Source: Centipeda periodontii DSM 2778 (GTDB lineage Bacteria; Bacillota; Negativicutes; Selenomonadales; Selenomonadaceae). From it: 64,000 nt of DNA. Below, one piece after another: positions 30,568-38,616 of this stretch. The position numbers and the translations under genes are program-made. The first letter of the stretch is position 1. Each line of letters starts with the position of its first letter. The notes beneath the pieces were generated by a model. It saw nothing but the letters and a program-made list of their open reading frames with translations. It made no database searches and was not told the origin of the DNA. The stretch is from the NCBI RefSeq assembly GCF_000213975.1, contig NZ_GL892076.1, positions 211,482 through 275,481 on the forward strand, written 5' to 3'.

Positions 30568-30984
30568 TCAGTTCTTTACAATCTCTGCCGCCTCACCGTT
30601 CGCTCGGGCGCGCGCAATGCACTCCTTGAGGCGCACGATATTCTTCTCGTGGAGGTCGATGGCGAAGCGGATGCGCTTCTTCTCCTCCTCGGTGAACTCC
30701 GGCTTTTTGTATGCAATCCGAATGCGCGCAAGGCGCTCCTCCACATCGCGCAGTTCGTCCTCCATCGGTCGCACATGCTGGAGTGCGCATCCATAGACCG
30801 CGCGCATGGCATCCTCCACGTACTGTGCGTAGCCCGGCTCACCCGAGACTTTCTCGAGCCACTGCGCAACGTGATGGATGACATCGTAGGGCGACTCACC
30901 GCCGTGGATCATGGAGACGATCTCCATCTTCACCTGCTGCTCGCGTCCGTGCGGCTGACGAATAAGATCTGTTTCCTCTGCCAT
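30568..30984 (-). CDS. Hypothetical protein, 138 residues
   Basis: No family is recognised. The protein is charged and mostly helical, with a probable coiled coil in the second half (MEDELRDVEERLARIRIAYK and EEEKKRIRFAIDLHEKN). There is no signal peptide or membrane helix. ATG 30984 shares a base with the stop of the carbonic anhydrase gene (TGATG), so the two are co-translated. The longer open frame to 31059 lacks a ribosome-binding site. A hairpin terminator lies about 60 bases after it. Confidence 0.75.
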   Translation of the reverse strand: MAEETDLIRQPHGREQQVKMEIVSMIHGGESPYDVIHHVAQWLEKVSGEPGYAQYVEDAMRAVYGCALQHVRPMEDELRDVEERLARIRIAYKKPEFTEEEKKRIRFAIDLHEKNIVRLKECIARARANGEAAEIVKN

Positions 30985-31553
30985 CAGATGATCTTCTCTC
31001 CGTGATAACGCTCCCCGCCAATCTCCGGATAGAGACCGTACTCCACGGCCCACTCGCATTTGTACTTAAGCGCCTGCGCGTGGATGGTCGCGACGCGATC
31101 GATATTCTCGCGTACGATCTTTGCAGGCACGCCTGCCACGAGTGAGTTCGGAGGGATGACGGCATTCTCCTTGACCACGGCACCCGCCGCAACGATGGAA
31201 CCACGCCCGATCTTTGCACCCGTGAGGACGGTCGCGCCCATGCCGATGAGCACGTGGTCCTCGATCTCGCAGCCGTGGATGCAGGCGCAGTGCCCGACGG
31301 TCACATAGTCTCCGATGATGCACGGGTAGTCGTCCGCAACGTGCAGGCAGCTGAGGTCTTGGATGTTCGTACAGACGCCGACGGAGATGTAGTTTACATC
31401 GCCGCGTGCGACGACACCCGGCCAGAGACCGGAGTACTGTCCAATGCGCACATCACCCGAGAGGAATACCTGCGGGGCGACGAACGCCTCCTCGTGAATC
31501 TGCGGCGTGATGCCGTGAAAACTGGGGAATCCATCCCCCTTAAATGTAAACAT
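30984..31553 (-). CDS. Gamma carbonic anhydrase-like hexapeptide protein
   Basis: A 189-residue left-handed beta-helix protein of the YrdA/PaaY/gamma carbonic anhydrase family, built from hexapeptide repeats. It shows GDVRIGQYSGLWPGVVARGD, NIQDLSCLHV, then TVGHCACIHGCEIEDHVLIG, which carries the metal-binding His residues, and SLVAGVPAKIVREN at the C-terminus. Members bind zinc or iron as trimers and some hydrate CO2; activity here is not certain. It is followed directly by the 138-residue gene and preceded by the 31.6 kb unknown gene. Confidence 0.9.
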   Translation of the reverse strand: MFTFKGDGFPSFHGITPQIHEEAFVAPQVFLSGDVRIGQYSGLWPGVVARGDVNYISVGVCTNIQDLSCLHVADDYPCIIGDYVTVGHCACIHGCEIEDHVLIGMGATVLTGAKIGRGSIVAAGAVVKENAVIPPNSLVAGVPAKIVRENIDRVATIHAQALKYKCEWAVEYGLYPEIGGERYHGEKII

Positions 31554-31567
31554 CGGATATCCTTTCT

Positions 31568-32626
31568 TCAGCCCCTCGCCTCGAACGGCTCCACGCCGTG
31601 CGACGCATGATAATAGGTGCGCGCGGCAAGAATCTCGGCAACGCTTGGCGCGGGGCGCACGGGTGCGGGCTCCCCCTCCGTACGCTTCTTGCGGTGCACG
31701 CCGCGCGCCTCCTCCTCTGCCGCATCAAGCGCCGTGTTCGGGAGGTTCGCGAACTCCTCGGAGTTCGCATACTCCATCCACTCGCGCTGCAGCGCGCGCA
31801 GAAGGTAGACCTTCTCGTTGTCGAGCGGCGAGAGCTTGCCCTGCGCCTCTGCCTGACGAATCATGTCGTCGAGCTCCTCACGCGAGAGCACGCGGCGGTT
31901 GCCATATTGGTCGCGCGTCGAAGGACCGGGCTGAAAGCCTTCCTTTTCCTTATCCTGCGGGGCGTTCTGTGCGCCGTCCGCACGTTCCTGCGCAGCCCCC
32001 GCGCCTTCTGCCGCATGTTCGCTGCTCTGCGCGACCGCCTCACGCCCGAGCGCCCCCTGCATATCGCCCGTCGTCGGTGCCGCAGCTGTGCCCTCGGTCA
32101 GTGGCGCATCGAGTGCATCACCTGTAGCAGCCTCACCGCCTGCCGTCATCGCGGGCGCGGACGCCCCCCCCTCGGCGGAGCCGCCGCCCACACCATGAAA
32201 GCTCGGCATCTCGCCGCTGCCCGACTTCATCTCGGCAAGCACGGCAATGTTTGCCTGTGCCACGGCGCGCAGCGCCTCGTCCTTCGTCTTGGCACGCTTC
32301 AGCGCACGCGCAAGCGTCTCGCGCCGCTCCTCGATCCGTGCCACCTTCTCGTAAAGATCGGGGTTGTTTTCCTTCAGATACTGCTTATCCGTGGCAGAGA
32401 GCTTTCGCCCCTGCCGCAGCTTCTGACGGATCAGCGCCTCGCGGTTCGCATCTGCCTTGTCCCGCGTTTCCTGCGTCTCACTCGACTTCACCCTGCCGGG
32501 CTGGACGGGCGCACCCATCGCCTGTGCGAGGCTTTTTCCCGTCTTGATGCGATACTTCATCTCGCGACGCAGATTGCGCATCTGCGCATAGTCGCCGATT
32601 CTTCCGATTCCCTCAAAAAGTGCCAT
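31568..32626 (-). CDS. Hypothetical protein, 352 residues, low-complexity centre
   Basis: No family is recognised. Residues 1-140 are basic and helical (RRETLARALKRAKTKDEALR). Residues about 145-230 form an Ala/Gly/Glu-rich linker, and the C-terminal part (DQYGNRRVLSREELDDMI and onward) is charged. The first 40 residues (MALFEGIGRIGDYAQMRNL) look like a conserved start. No signal peptide is present. A scaffold or motility-related role is possible but unsupported. It is 14 bases upstream of the carbonic anhydrase gene in the same direction. Confidence 0.75.
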   Translation of the reverse strand: MALFEGIGRIGDYAQMRNLRREMKYRIKTGKSLAQAMGAPVQPGRVKSSETQETRDKADANREALIRQKLRQGRKLSATDKQYLKENNPDLYEKVARIEERRETLARALKRAKTKDEALRAVAQANIAVLAEMKSGSGEMPSFHGVGGGSAEGGASAPAMTAGGEAATGDALDAPLTEGTAAAPTTGDMQGALGREAVAQSSEHAAEGAGAAQERADGAQNAPQDKEKEGFQPGPSTRDQYGNRRVLSREELDDMIRQAEAQGKLSPLDNEKVYLLRALQREWMEYANSEEFANLPNTALDAAEEEARGVHRKKRTEGEPAPVRPAPSVAEILAARTYYHASHGVEPFEARG

Positions 32627-32716
32627 CCCATTACCTCCGTGTAATGTAATTTCATCCTATATTATGGTAATCGACAAATCACGGGTGATGCAACAGTATT
32701 TTACCGTATTTTGGGC

Positions 32717-32746
32717 AAAAAGAAAAGCCGGTATATTCACCGGCTT
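32717..32746 (-). terminator. Terminator of the 6S-like RNA
   Basis: AAGCCGGT and ACCGGCTT pair around GAAT; TTCTTTTT follows on the minus strand. Confidence 0.8.
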
Positions 32747-32941
32747 CAATCTCCTGCCATATCATTTGGTCGTCCATGCACAATCCATTTTTATAAACAA
32801 TTCCGTCGTGCAGACACTAATCACCCTGCCAAGTCCCGAGGTGCTCCCCCACCAAGGCCGGCTAATCGTTCCAAACGCGCCCATGTGCCGCCCCCATCGT
32901 CCACAACCGAACGTCTGGCACACGGCATCAGCAGAAAATTT
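32717..32941 (-). ncRNA. ssrS: Probable 6S RNA
   Basis: A 225-nt minus-strand transcription unit without an open frame. Promoter TTGCAC-N17-TAAATT (32948-32976) and a terminator (AAGCCGGT/ACCGGCTT plus TTTTCTTTTT) bound it. The ends pair over a long helix (32803-32815 with 32913-32926), giving a rod with an interrupted centre, as in 6S RNA, the regulator that mimics an open promoter and binds RNA polymerase. The segment TTGGTGGGGGAGCACC followed by TCGG resembles the UUGGUGAGCAUGCUCGG region of the E. coli RNA. SRP RNA was considered and lacks its GGAAGCAGC core. Confidence 0.5.
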
Positions 32942-33025
32942 GATGTAAATTTATCATATTATGTCCATGTGTGCAATAGCTAAAAATTATTTTTGAAAAA
33001 AATTTTTCTTTTGATAAAAAAATGA

Positions 33026-33054
33026 TTGACATAGCGTCTCATCGGGTGCAAAAT
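33026..33054 (+). promoter_or_regulatory. Promoter of the chemoreceptor gene
   Basis: TTGACA (33026-33031), 17-base spacer, CAAAAT (33049-33054). The -35 is perfect, the -10 weak; a flagellar sigma-28 type site was looked for and not found. Confidence 0.45.
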
Positions 33055-33135
33055 AGCCTCGCATTAAAGTTTATACTGTGCATTCTTTCGGGGGAACGAA
33101 CGCACGATGTGGGACAAAGAAATGAGGAGGATTTT

Positions 33136-34830
33136 ATGGGACAGAGAATGCCCATCGGGTTGCAGCTGACAGGACTCGTCGGAAGCGTTATCGCCCTGAT
33201 GATCGTACTGCTTGCCATCGTGCTCTACGAGTTCAAGGCGACCAGTGTGGACTATCAGCATCTGCTCTCCGTCACGGTCAAGAACAGCATTACACTGCTC
33301 GAGGCAGAGGATGACTTCCATCAGGGGCTGAGCGAGCTGCGCGGCTACATCATCACGCACGACGCAAGCCGCGCCACGGATACGGAGAATGCGCTCAAGA
33401 AGGCGGACGACCTGCTCGTCGTCTTTGCCGATCACGCGGTCAATCCCGAGGCGAAGCAGCGCGGCGAGGAGCTGCGCAGCGCCGTCCATGACTACACGGA
33501 GCGATCGAAGACGATCATCTCCCTGTACGAGCGCAACGATATTGCGACAGCGACTACGGCCTCTGCAGAACTGCGCAAGAAGACGGATGAGATCGACGCT
33601 CTCTTCAACAAAGCTGCCGAGCTCCAGACCTCCGTGCAGGAAGAGAAACTTGAGAAGCTGAACGATACCGTCGACCATATCTTTATGATCGTTCTCGCGA
33701 TCAGTATCATCGGCATCATCGGAATCGGCGTAGCGGCAACGTGGTACGCACGCCGCCTCGCGAGCCGCCTCATCAAGCTGCGCGGCGATGTCGGAAGGCT
33801 CGGCAAGCTCGACCTTTCATTCCCCGGCACACGTGCAACATGGAACGATGAAATCGGTGACATGGCGAACGAGCTGATTGAGATGAAGGACGCCCTTCAT
33901 CAGATTGTCCGCTCCATCCAGACCGAGGCAGACAACCTCTCCAAGGCGAGCAACAGTCTTTCGAACTCCGTCCAGTCGCAGATGCAGGTCTCCGAGAGCA
34001 TTGCACACACCATCACGGATGTTGCATCCGACGCCGTACACAACAACAGCAACATCGGTGAGATCTCGAATGCCATCGAGCAGGTCAGTGCGCGCACCGA
34101 GGAGATGAGTGCAAGCGGAGTCCATGCGAACCAGACCGCAAGCGATGCCGTGGACGATGCTCGTCAGGGCATGAAGTACATCCACCAGCTCGTTCAGCAA
34201 AACACGACGGTCAGCGACTCCATGACGGAGATTTCACGCGTTTCGGAAAAACTGGTCACAGGCTCCGATGCCATCAAGGACGTCGTCACCACCATCCGCG
34301 AGATCGCGGGACAGACGAACCTCCTCGCCCTTAACGCAGCCATCGAGGCAGCACGTGCGGGCGAAGCGGGTCGCGGCTTCGCCGTCGTCGCTGAGGAGGT
34401 CCGAAAGCTCGCCGAGCAAAGCTCTGCCGCCACGAACGAGATCGAGCAGACCATCACCCATATGATCGAGAGCATCCAGTATGCGGCAACAGCGATTACA
34501 AACGCCGAGGAAAAGGTTGCGGAGAGCAAGGAAGTTACGGAGGAGACGGAGAAGAGATTCGATTCCATCCAGAAGCGCCTCGACGACGTACGCGTAAGTA
34601 TTGAACATATCAGCCAAGCGGTCGACCATACGGCGCAGGATATGCAGGATGTCGTCGGCAACACGCAGAACATCAGCGCCGTTGCCGAGAAGACGGGCGC
34701 AAACGCCGAGACCGTCGCTGCCGCCTCCGAGGAGCAGAGCGCGAGCCTGCATGACGTGAGCGACAGCGCCGAGTCCCTCGCGCAGACCGCGACAAAGCTC
34801 AACGACATCACGTCGAAGTTTAAGCTGTAA
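33136..34830 (+). CDS. Methyl-accepting chemotaxis protein
   Basis: A 564-residue chemoreceptor. TM1 (about 10-30) and TM2 (about 182-204) enclose a four-helix-bundle type sensor domain of about 150 residues. A HAMP domain and a long cytoplasmic coiled coil follow, with the conserved signalling tip [37 protein letters not shown] (only the tip core is listed by its key part [16 protein letters not shown]). Methylation helices flank the tip. It would signal to CheA/CheW, not encoded here. ATG 33136 follows GAGGAGG by five bases. The ligand is unknown. Confidence 0.95.
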   Translation: MGQRMPIGLQLTGLVGSVIALMIVLLAIVLYEFKATSVDYQHLLSVTVKNSITLLEAEDDFHQGLSELRGYIITHDASRATDTENALKKADDLLVVFADHAVNPEAKQRGEELRSAVHDYTERSKTIISLYERNDIATATTASAELRKKTDEIDALFNKAAELQTSVQEEKLEKLNDTVDHIFMIVLAISIIGIIGIGVAATWYARRLASRLIKLRGDVGRLGKLDLSFPGTRATWNDEIGDMANELIEMKDALHQIVRSIQTEADNLSKASNSLSNSVQSQMQVSESIAHTITDVASDAVHNNSNIGEISNAIEQVSARTEEMSASGVHANQTASDAVDDARQGMKYIHQLVQQNTTVSDSMTEISRVSEKLVTGSDAIKDVVTTIREIAGQTNLLALNAAIEAARAGEAGRGFAVVAEEVRKLAEQSSAATNEIEQTITHMIESIQYAATAITNAEEKVAESKEVTEETEKRFDSIQKRLDDVRVSIEHISQAVDHTAQDMQDVVGNTQNISAVAEKTGANAETVAAASEEQSASLHDVSDSAESLAQTATKLNDITSKFKL

Positions 34831-34846
34831 AATACCCTTCAAATGA

Positions 34847-34874
34847 ACCCCGAAGTTGCCGCTTCGGGGTTTTT
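34847..34874 (+). terminator. Terminator of the chemoreceptor gene
   Basis: ACCCCGAAG and CTTCGGGGT form a 9-bp stem followed by TTTT. Confidence 0.9.
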
Positions 34875-34900
34875 GCTTGCAAAAATAAAAATACTACCTA

Positions 34901-34929
34901 TTGACAATCTCTTCCTCCCCTTTTATAAT
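34901..34929 (+). promoter_or_regulatory. Promoter of the metal-efflux operon
   Basis: TTGACA (34901-34906), 17-base spacer, TATAAT (34924-34929): a consensus promoter, which needs a repressor to be off. Confidence 0.85.
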
Positions 34930-34936
34930 CAAACAC

Positions 34937-34952
34937 ATGAATAGTTGTTCAT
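34937..34952 (+). promoter_or_regulatory. ArsR/SmtB-type metal operator
   Basis: ATGAATAGTTGTTCAT is an imperfect palindrome of the TGAA-N6-TTCA type bound by CadC/CzrA/SmtB repressors. It covers the predicted transcription start, so a repressor here would block the promoter until zinc, cadmium or lead is bound. No arsR-type gene lies in the window. Confidence 0.65.
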
Positions 34953-34981
34953 ATATCATTTAAATAAAGGAGTGGATACCC

Positions 34982-35200
34982 ATGAAAAAGGCATTCAAGA
35001 TTCGCGATCTCGACTGTGCCAACTGTGCGCAGAAGATGGAGGATGCTGCCGCAAAAATAGCGGGTGTGAACAAAGTGCGCATCAACTTCCTCAGTGCACG
35101 CATGACGCTCGACGCGGACGATGCACGCTTCGATGAGATCGTCGCAGAAATTGGGAAGATCATTAGGAGCATCGAGCCGGACGCCGTACTCGAAGTCTGA
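34982..35200 (+). CDS. Heavy-metal-associated (HMA) domain protein
   Basis: A 72-residue stand-alone HMA/ferredoxin-like domain. The metal site is DLDCANCAQKME (CxxC). It probably passes zinc, cadmium or copper to the P-type ATPase encoded 20 bases downstream, whose own N-terminus lacks such a domain; together they equal one classical ZntA/CadA protein. ATG 34982 follows AAAGGAG. Expression should follow the ArsR-type operator upstream. Confidence 0.92.
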   Translation: MKKAFKIRDLDCANCAQKMEDAAAKIAGVNKVRINFLSARMTLDADDARFDEIVAEIGKIIRSIEPDAVLEV

Positions 35201-35220
35201 TTGCAGAAGGGAATCCGGTC

Positions 35221-37077
35221 ATGACGAAGAAACAGAAGAGGCTGCTCCTGCGCATCGGCGGAGCAGCCGCACTCTTCATCCCGGGAATGATCCTCGAAGA
35301 CACAATCGTTGGCGTTGTGCTCCTCCTCGCAGCTTACACTCTCACCGGCTGGGACATCCTCTGGCGTGCGGCGATGAACAGCCGCCACGGGCGCGTCTTT
35401 GACGAGAACTTCCTCATGACAGTCGCCACCCTCGGCGCGATTGCCCTCGGTGACTACTCCGAGGGTGTCGCCGTCATGCTGCTCTACCAGATCGGTGAGT
35501 GGTTTCAGGGCTACGCCGTGCAGCGCTCCCGCCGTTCCATTTCATCCCTGATGGACATCCGTCCCGACACGGCGCGTGTGCTCAGAGATGGTGCGGAGGA
35601 GGAGGTATTCCCCGACGAGGTCGAGGTCGGCGAGACCATCATTGTCCATCCGGGCGAGCGCGTCCCGCTCGACGGCATCATCACGAAGGGCGAGGGACTC
35701 CTCGATACTTCCGCGCTCACGGGTGAATCCATGCCGCGCACGGTGCAGGCAAACGATGAGATCATCAGCGGCTGCATCAATGCGACGGGTGTGCTCGAGG
35801 TGCGCGTCACGACGCCGTACGAGGAATCGACCGTCGAGCGTATCCTGTCTCTCGTGGAGGAGGCGACGGACAAAAAGGCGACCACCGAGACGCTCATCAC
35901 GCGCTTTGCCCGCTGGTACACGCCCGCTGTTGTCATCGGCGCCGTGCTCCTTGCCCTCATCCCGCCGCTCGTCACGGGCGATCCGTTCAGCATGTGGATC
36001 TACCGCGCCCTCACCTTCCTCGTCATCTCCTGCCCCTGTGCCCTCGTCATCTCCGTGCCCCTCTCCTTCTTTGCGGGAATCGGCGGTGCGAGCCGCGCGG
36101 GCATCCTCATCAAGGGCGGCAACTATCTTGAGGCGCTCGCAAAGGCGGACACCGTCGTATTCGACAAGACCGGCACACTCACCAAGGGCAGCTTCCACGT
36201 CGCAAGCGTCGTGCCCGCCGATGGCTTCGCAGAGGAGGACGTACTCTTCTATGCGGCGAACGCCGAGCGCTACTCCACCCATCCCATCGGGCGCTCCATC
36301 CTCCGCGCCTTCACGGGCGGCGGCGGCACAACCGAGGATACGGACATACACGCGCTCGAGGAGAACGCGGGACGCGGCATCTCTGCGCACGTGGGCGGGC
36401 ATTTCATCCTGCTCGGCACACACGACCTTCTCACAGCAAAGAACACGGTAAACATCCCGCCCGTCCCGCACACGGGCGCGGTCTACCTCTCCGTCGACGG
36501 ACGCTTCGCAGGCGTTGTTCACGTCGCGGACGAGCTCAAGGAGGACGCGGCGGAGGCGATCCGCGCCCTGAAGGAGCGCGGCATACGCGAGACCGTCATG
36601 CTCACGGGCGACTCGCGCTGGATCGGCGCGAGCGTCGGCAAGAGCCTTGGGATTGATACGGTCCACGCAGAACTTCTCCCACAGGACAAGGTAGCGCAGG
36701 TAGAGCATCTGCTCTCCGCAAAAAAGGAGGGCAAGACCCTCGCCTACGTCGGCGACGGCATCAACGATGCGCCCGTGCTCGCGCGTGCCGATGTCGGCAT
36801 CGCGATGGGCGCACTCGGCTCGGATGCAGCGATCGAGGCGGCGGATATCGTCCTCATGACCGACGAGCCGAAGAAGATCGCGACCGCCATCGACATCGCA
36901 CGCAAGACCATGCACATTGCGTGGCAGAACATCGTCTTCGCCATCGGCATCAAGGGCATCGTCCTCGTCCTCGGGGCGCTCGGGCTCGCGGGACTCTGGG
37001 CGGCGATCTTCGCCGATGTCGGCGTCACCGTCCTCGCCATCCTCAATGCCATGCGAGCACTCAGCGTGAAGGAATGA
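35221..37077 (+). CDS. P1B-type heavy-metal ATPase (Zn/Cd/Pb type)
   Basis: A 618-residue metal-exporting ATPase. It has paired N-terminal helices, the actuator loop with LTGESMP, the transmembrane metal site SCPCALVISVPLS (CPC), phosphorylation motif FDKTGTLTKG, the HP locus STHPIGRSI, nucleotide-binding residues, VMLTGDSRW and the hinge VGDGINDAPVLARADVGIAMG. Helix features (DKTGT plus C-terminal Asp in FADVGVTVLAILNAMR) suit the ZntA/CadA group exporting zinc, cadmium or lead. It begins directly with membrane segments, the HMA domain being encoded separately just upstream. A promoter for the next RNA locus starts at its stop codon. Confidence 0.93.
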   Translation: MTKKQKRLLLRIGGAAALFIPGMILEDTIVGVVLLLAAYTLTGWDILWRAAMNSRHGRVFDENFLMTVATLGAIALGDYSEGVAVMLLYQIGEWFQGYAVQRSRRSISSLMDIRPDTARVLRDGAEEEVFPDEVEVGETIIVHPGERVPLDGIITKGEGLLDTSALTGESMPRTVQANDEIISGCINATGVLEVRVTTPYEESTVERILSLVEEATDKKATTETLITRFARWYTPAVVIGAVLLALIPPLVTGDPFSMWIYRALTFLVISCPCALVISVPLSFFAGIGGASRAGILIKGGNYLEALAKADTVVFDKTGTLTKGSFHVASVVPADGFAEEDVLFYAANAERYSTHPIGRSILRAFTGGGGTTEDTDIHALEENAGRGISAHVGGHFILLGTHDLLTAKNTVNIPPVPHTGAVYLSVDGRFAGVVHVADELKEDAAEAIRALKERGIRETVMLTGDSRWIGASVGKSLGIDTVHAELLPQDKVAQVEHLLSAKKEGKTLAYVGDGINDAPVLARADVGIAMGALGSDAAIEAADIVLMTDEPKKIATAIDIARKTMHIAWQNIVFAIGIKGIVLVLGALGLAGLWAAIFADVGVTVLAILNAMRALSVKE

Positions 37078-37078
37078 C

Positions 37079-37107
37079 TTGCATTGCAGACACGCATCTG
37101 ATATAAT
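37079..37107 (+). promoter_or_regulatory. Promoter of antitoxin RNA, locus 3
   Basis: TTGCAT (37079-37084), overlapping the ATPase stop region, 17-base spacer, TATAAT (37102-37107). Confidence 0.7.
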
Positions 37108-37113
37108 AAAGAC

Positions 37114-37205
37114 ACAAAAAAGAGAACCGTGACAAGACGGCTACCTCTTCACATTACACGGTTATAACCGCTCGTGCTTGGTAGGTAGGGCGGTTATTTC
37201 TTTTT
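37114..37205 (+). ncRNA. Putative antitoxin RNA of type I locus 3
   Basis: A plus-strand RNA of about 92 nt, from the promoter above to a terminator formed by TAACCGC (37165-37171) with GCGGTTA (37190-37196) and TTTCTTTTT. It is fully complementary to the 3' part of the toxin mRNA, including the toxin stop codon, as in TxpA/RatA-type systems. Confidence 0.6.
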
Positions 37206-37338
37206 AACGCAGATAATGTAGCCAGTGACGAGGATCAGCGCAAGGATGAACTCGTAGTAACTCATATCGCAACACCTCCCACTTACAGAATCGGGAAGGT
37301 GAAGAAGGTAGCCGCCATAGCTTGTCAGAGGGTTCTCT
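37115..37338 (-). ncRNA. Toxin mRNA of type I locus 3 (transcript extent)
   Basis: Minus-strand promoter TTGCAC (37367-37372), 16-base spacer, TATAAT (37345-37350). The 3' end is a terminator in which AACCGTG pairs with CACGGTT and is followed by CTCTTTTTT. The 5' leader is 70 nt. Its first 45 nt closely match the first 40 nt of the convergent antitoxin RNA. Confidence 0.55.
37194..37265 (-). CDS. 23-residue type I toxin-like membrane peptide (locus 3)
   Basis: A tiny hydrophobic peptide: MSYYEF, a membrane segment (ILALILVTGYIIC) and a VKKK tail, the layout of holin-like/TxpA-type toxins. ATG 37265 follows GGGAGGT by eight bases. The gene is expressed from its own promoter and its 3' end is covered by the antitoxin RNA. 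It is unrelated in sequence to the two peptides at 6.4 and 16.3 kb. Toxicity is inferred. Confidence 0.65.
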   Translation of the reverse strand: MSYYEFILALILVTGYIICVKKK

Positions 37339-37388
37339 GTTTCTATTATACATTCATTTGTTCGAAGTGCAAGTAAATCTTTCTACAC

Positions 37389-37416
37389 AAAAGCCCCCGA
37401 CCATCGTCGGGGGCTT
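37389..37416 (-). terminator. Terminator after nirJ2
   Basis: AAGCCCCCGAC and GTCGGGGGCTT pair around a four-base loop, with TTTTGTG on the minus strand and TTTCTT on the plus strand. Confidence 0.85.
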
Positions 37417-37428
37417 TCTTATATACCG

Positions 37429-38616
37429 TTACGCCTCGCCGCGCCGCCCGTGATACAGGCACCACGGCTCCTCCGCCATGAAGTCGCCGTCATGGTAGTA
37501 CGCGGCGCGTGCACGGCAGCCGCCGCAGGACTTCTTGTAGCTGCACGAGCCGCAGCCGCCGCCGTAGTCGAGCGTGCGCAGCTGCTGGAACACCTCGTTC
37601 CTCGCCCAGATCTCATCGAACGGCATCTCGCGCACATCGCCGAGCTCACGGTTGAGGTACGCACACGGCTGCACCTTGCCGCGCGGACTGATGATGCAGT
37701 ACGTCAGCCCCGCAAGACATCCGCGCGTAAAGCGCGTATCCACACCGAGCTGGTCGGCGATGCGCAGGAACTGCGGCGCACAGGTCGGCTTCAACTCGAT
37801 GTCCACCGTCTGCTGCTTCTTCATGATGCGCGAGAGCACATCCTCATACGCCTCCGCACGCAGCGACTCCTCCTCGATCGTCTCCGCACGTCCCGTCGGC
37901 ACGAGGAAGAAAAAGTGATGCGCCTTTGCCCCGATCTCCACGGCAAAGTCCGTCATCGCCTCAAGCTCGTGCGCGTTCCAGTCCATCACCGTCGTATGGA
38001 TCTGGAATGGCAGCCCCGCCTCACGGCAGTTCATCATGCCGCGCACAGCGCCGTCCCAACCGCCCGGGAACGAGCGGAACGTATCATGCTTCGTCTTGTC
38101 GAGCGAGTCAAGCGAGATGCCCATGCCGCACGCGCCCGCCTCTTTAAGCGCCCTTGCCATCGGCAGGTCAATGAGCGTCCCGTTCGTGCCGAACACAGGG
38201 ATGAGTCCGAGTCCGCGTGCATAGGAAACGAGCTCTAGGATGTCGGGGCGCGTCAAGGGCTCTCCGCCCGAGAAGATCATGATGCGGAAACCCGCCTTTG
38301 CGATCTCGCGCAGGAGCTTCTTCCCCTCCTCCGTCGAGAGCTCCTCGTCCGCGCGGCAGCCCGCATCGCGGTAGCAGTGCGCGCAGTACATATTGCACGC
38401 ATTCGTCGTGTTCCACGAGATGATCTTCACCCCGCCGCCCGCGACGCCCTTCGGATGCCCTTTCGGCATCCCATGCGGGTGGGCGCCGGGGTGTCCCATA
38501 CCGTGCGGATGTCCACCGGGATGACCGCCCATATGCGCGTGGGGATGTCCCCCCATCGCCGCATCGCTCATCGCGTGCCCGTGTGCGGCGTGCGCCGCCT
38601 CCATCGGGGCGCTCAC
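37429..38616 (-). CDS. nirJ2: Radical SAM/SPASM protein NirJ2 (AhbD-like), His-rich N-terminus
   Basis: A 395-residue radical SAM enzyme of the NirJ/Ahb group, which acts late in the siroheme-dependent heme (or heme d1) pathway; AhbD decarboxylates iron-coproporphyrin III to heme. The [4Fe-4S] motif is CNMYCAHC, then FSGGEPLTRPDI, and a SPASM-like cluster region near the C-terminus (CSYKKSCGGCRARAAYY). The first 60 residues are an unusual extension with 13 His among Gly, Pro and Met, likely to bind metal. The GTG start overlaps the nirJ1 stop (GTGA), supporting this long form. It is co-transcribed with nirJ1. The NirJ2 name follows usage in related genomes; the reaction is inferred. Confidence 0.85.
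   Translation of the reverse strand: MSAPMEAAHAAHGHAMSDAAMGGHPHAHMGGHPGGHPHGMGHPGAHPHGMPKGHPKGVAGGGVKIISWNTTNACNMYCAHCYRDAGCRADEELSTEEGKKLLREIAKAGFRIMIFSGGEPLTRPDILELVSYARGLGLIPVFGTNGTLIDLPMARALKEAGACGMGISLDSLDKTKHDTFRSFPGGWDGAVRGMMNCREAGLPFQIHTTVMDWNAHELEAMTDFAVEIGAKAHHFFFLVPTGRAETIEEESLRAEAYEDVLSRIMKKQQTVDIELKPTCAPQFLRIADQLGVDTRFTRGCLAGLTYCIISPRGKVQPCAYLNRELGDVREMPFDEIWARNEVFQQLRTLDYGGGCGSCSYKKSCGGCRARAAYYHDGDFMAEEPWCLYHGRRGEA

Noticed and set aside
32803..32926. Signal recognition particle RNA
   Set aside because: The SRP domain IV core (GGAAGCAGC with its partner) is missing; the rod-like fold fits 6S RNA better.
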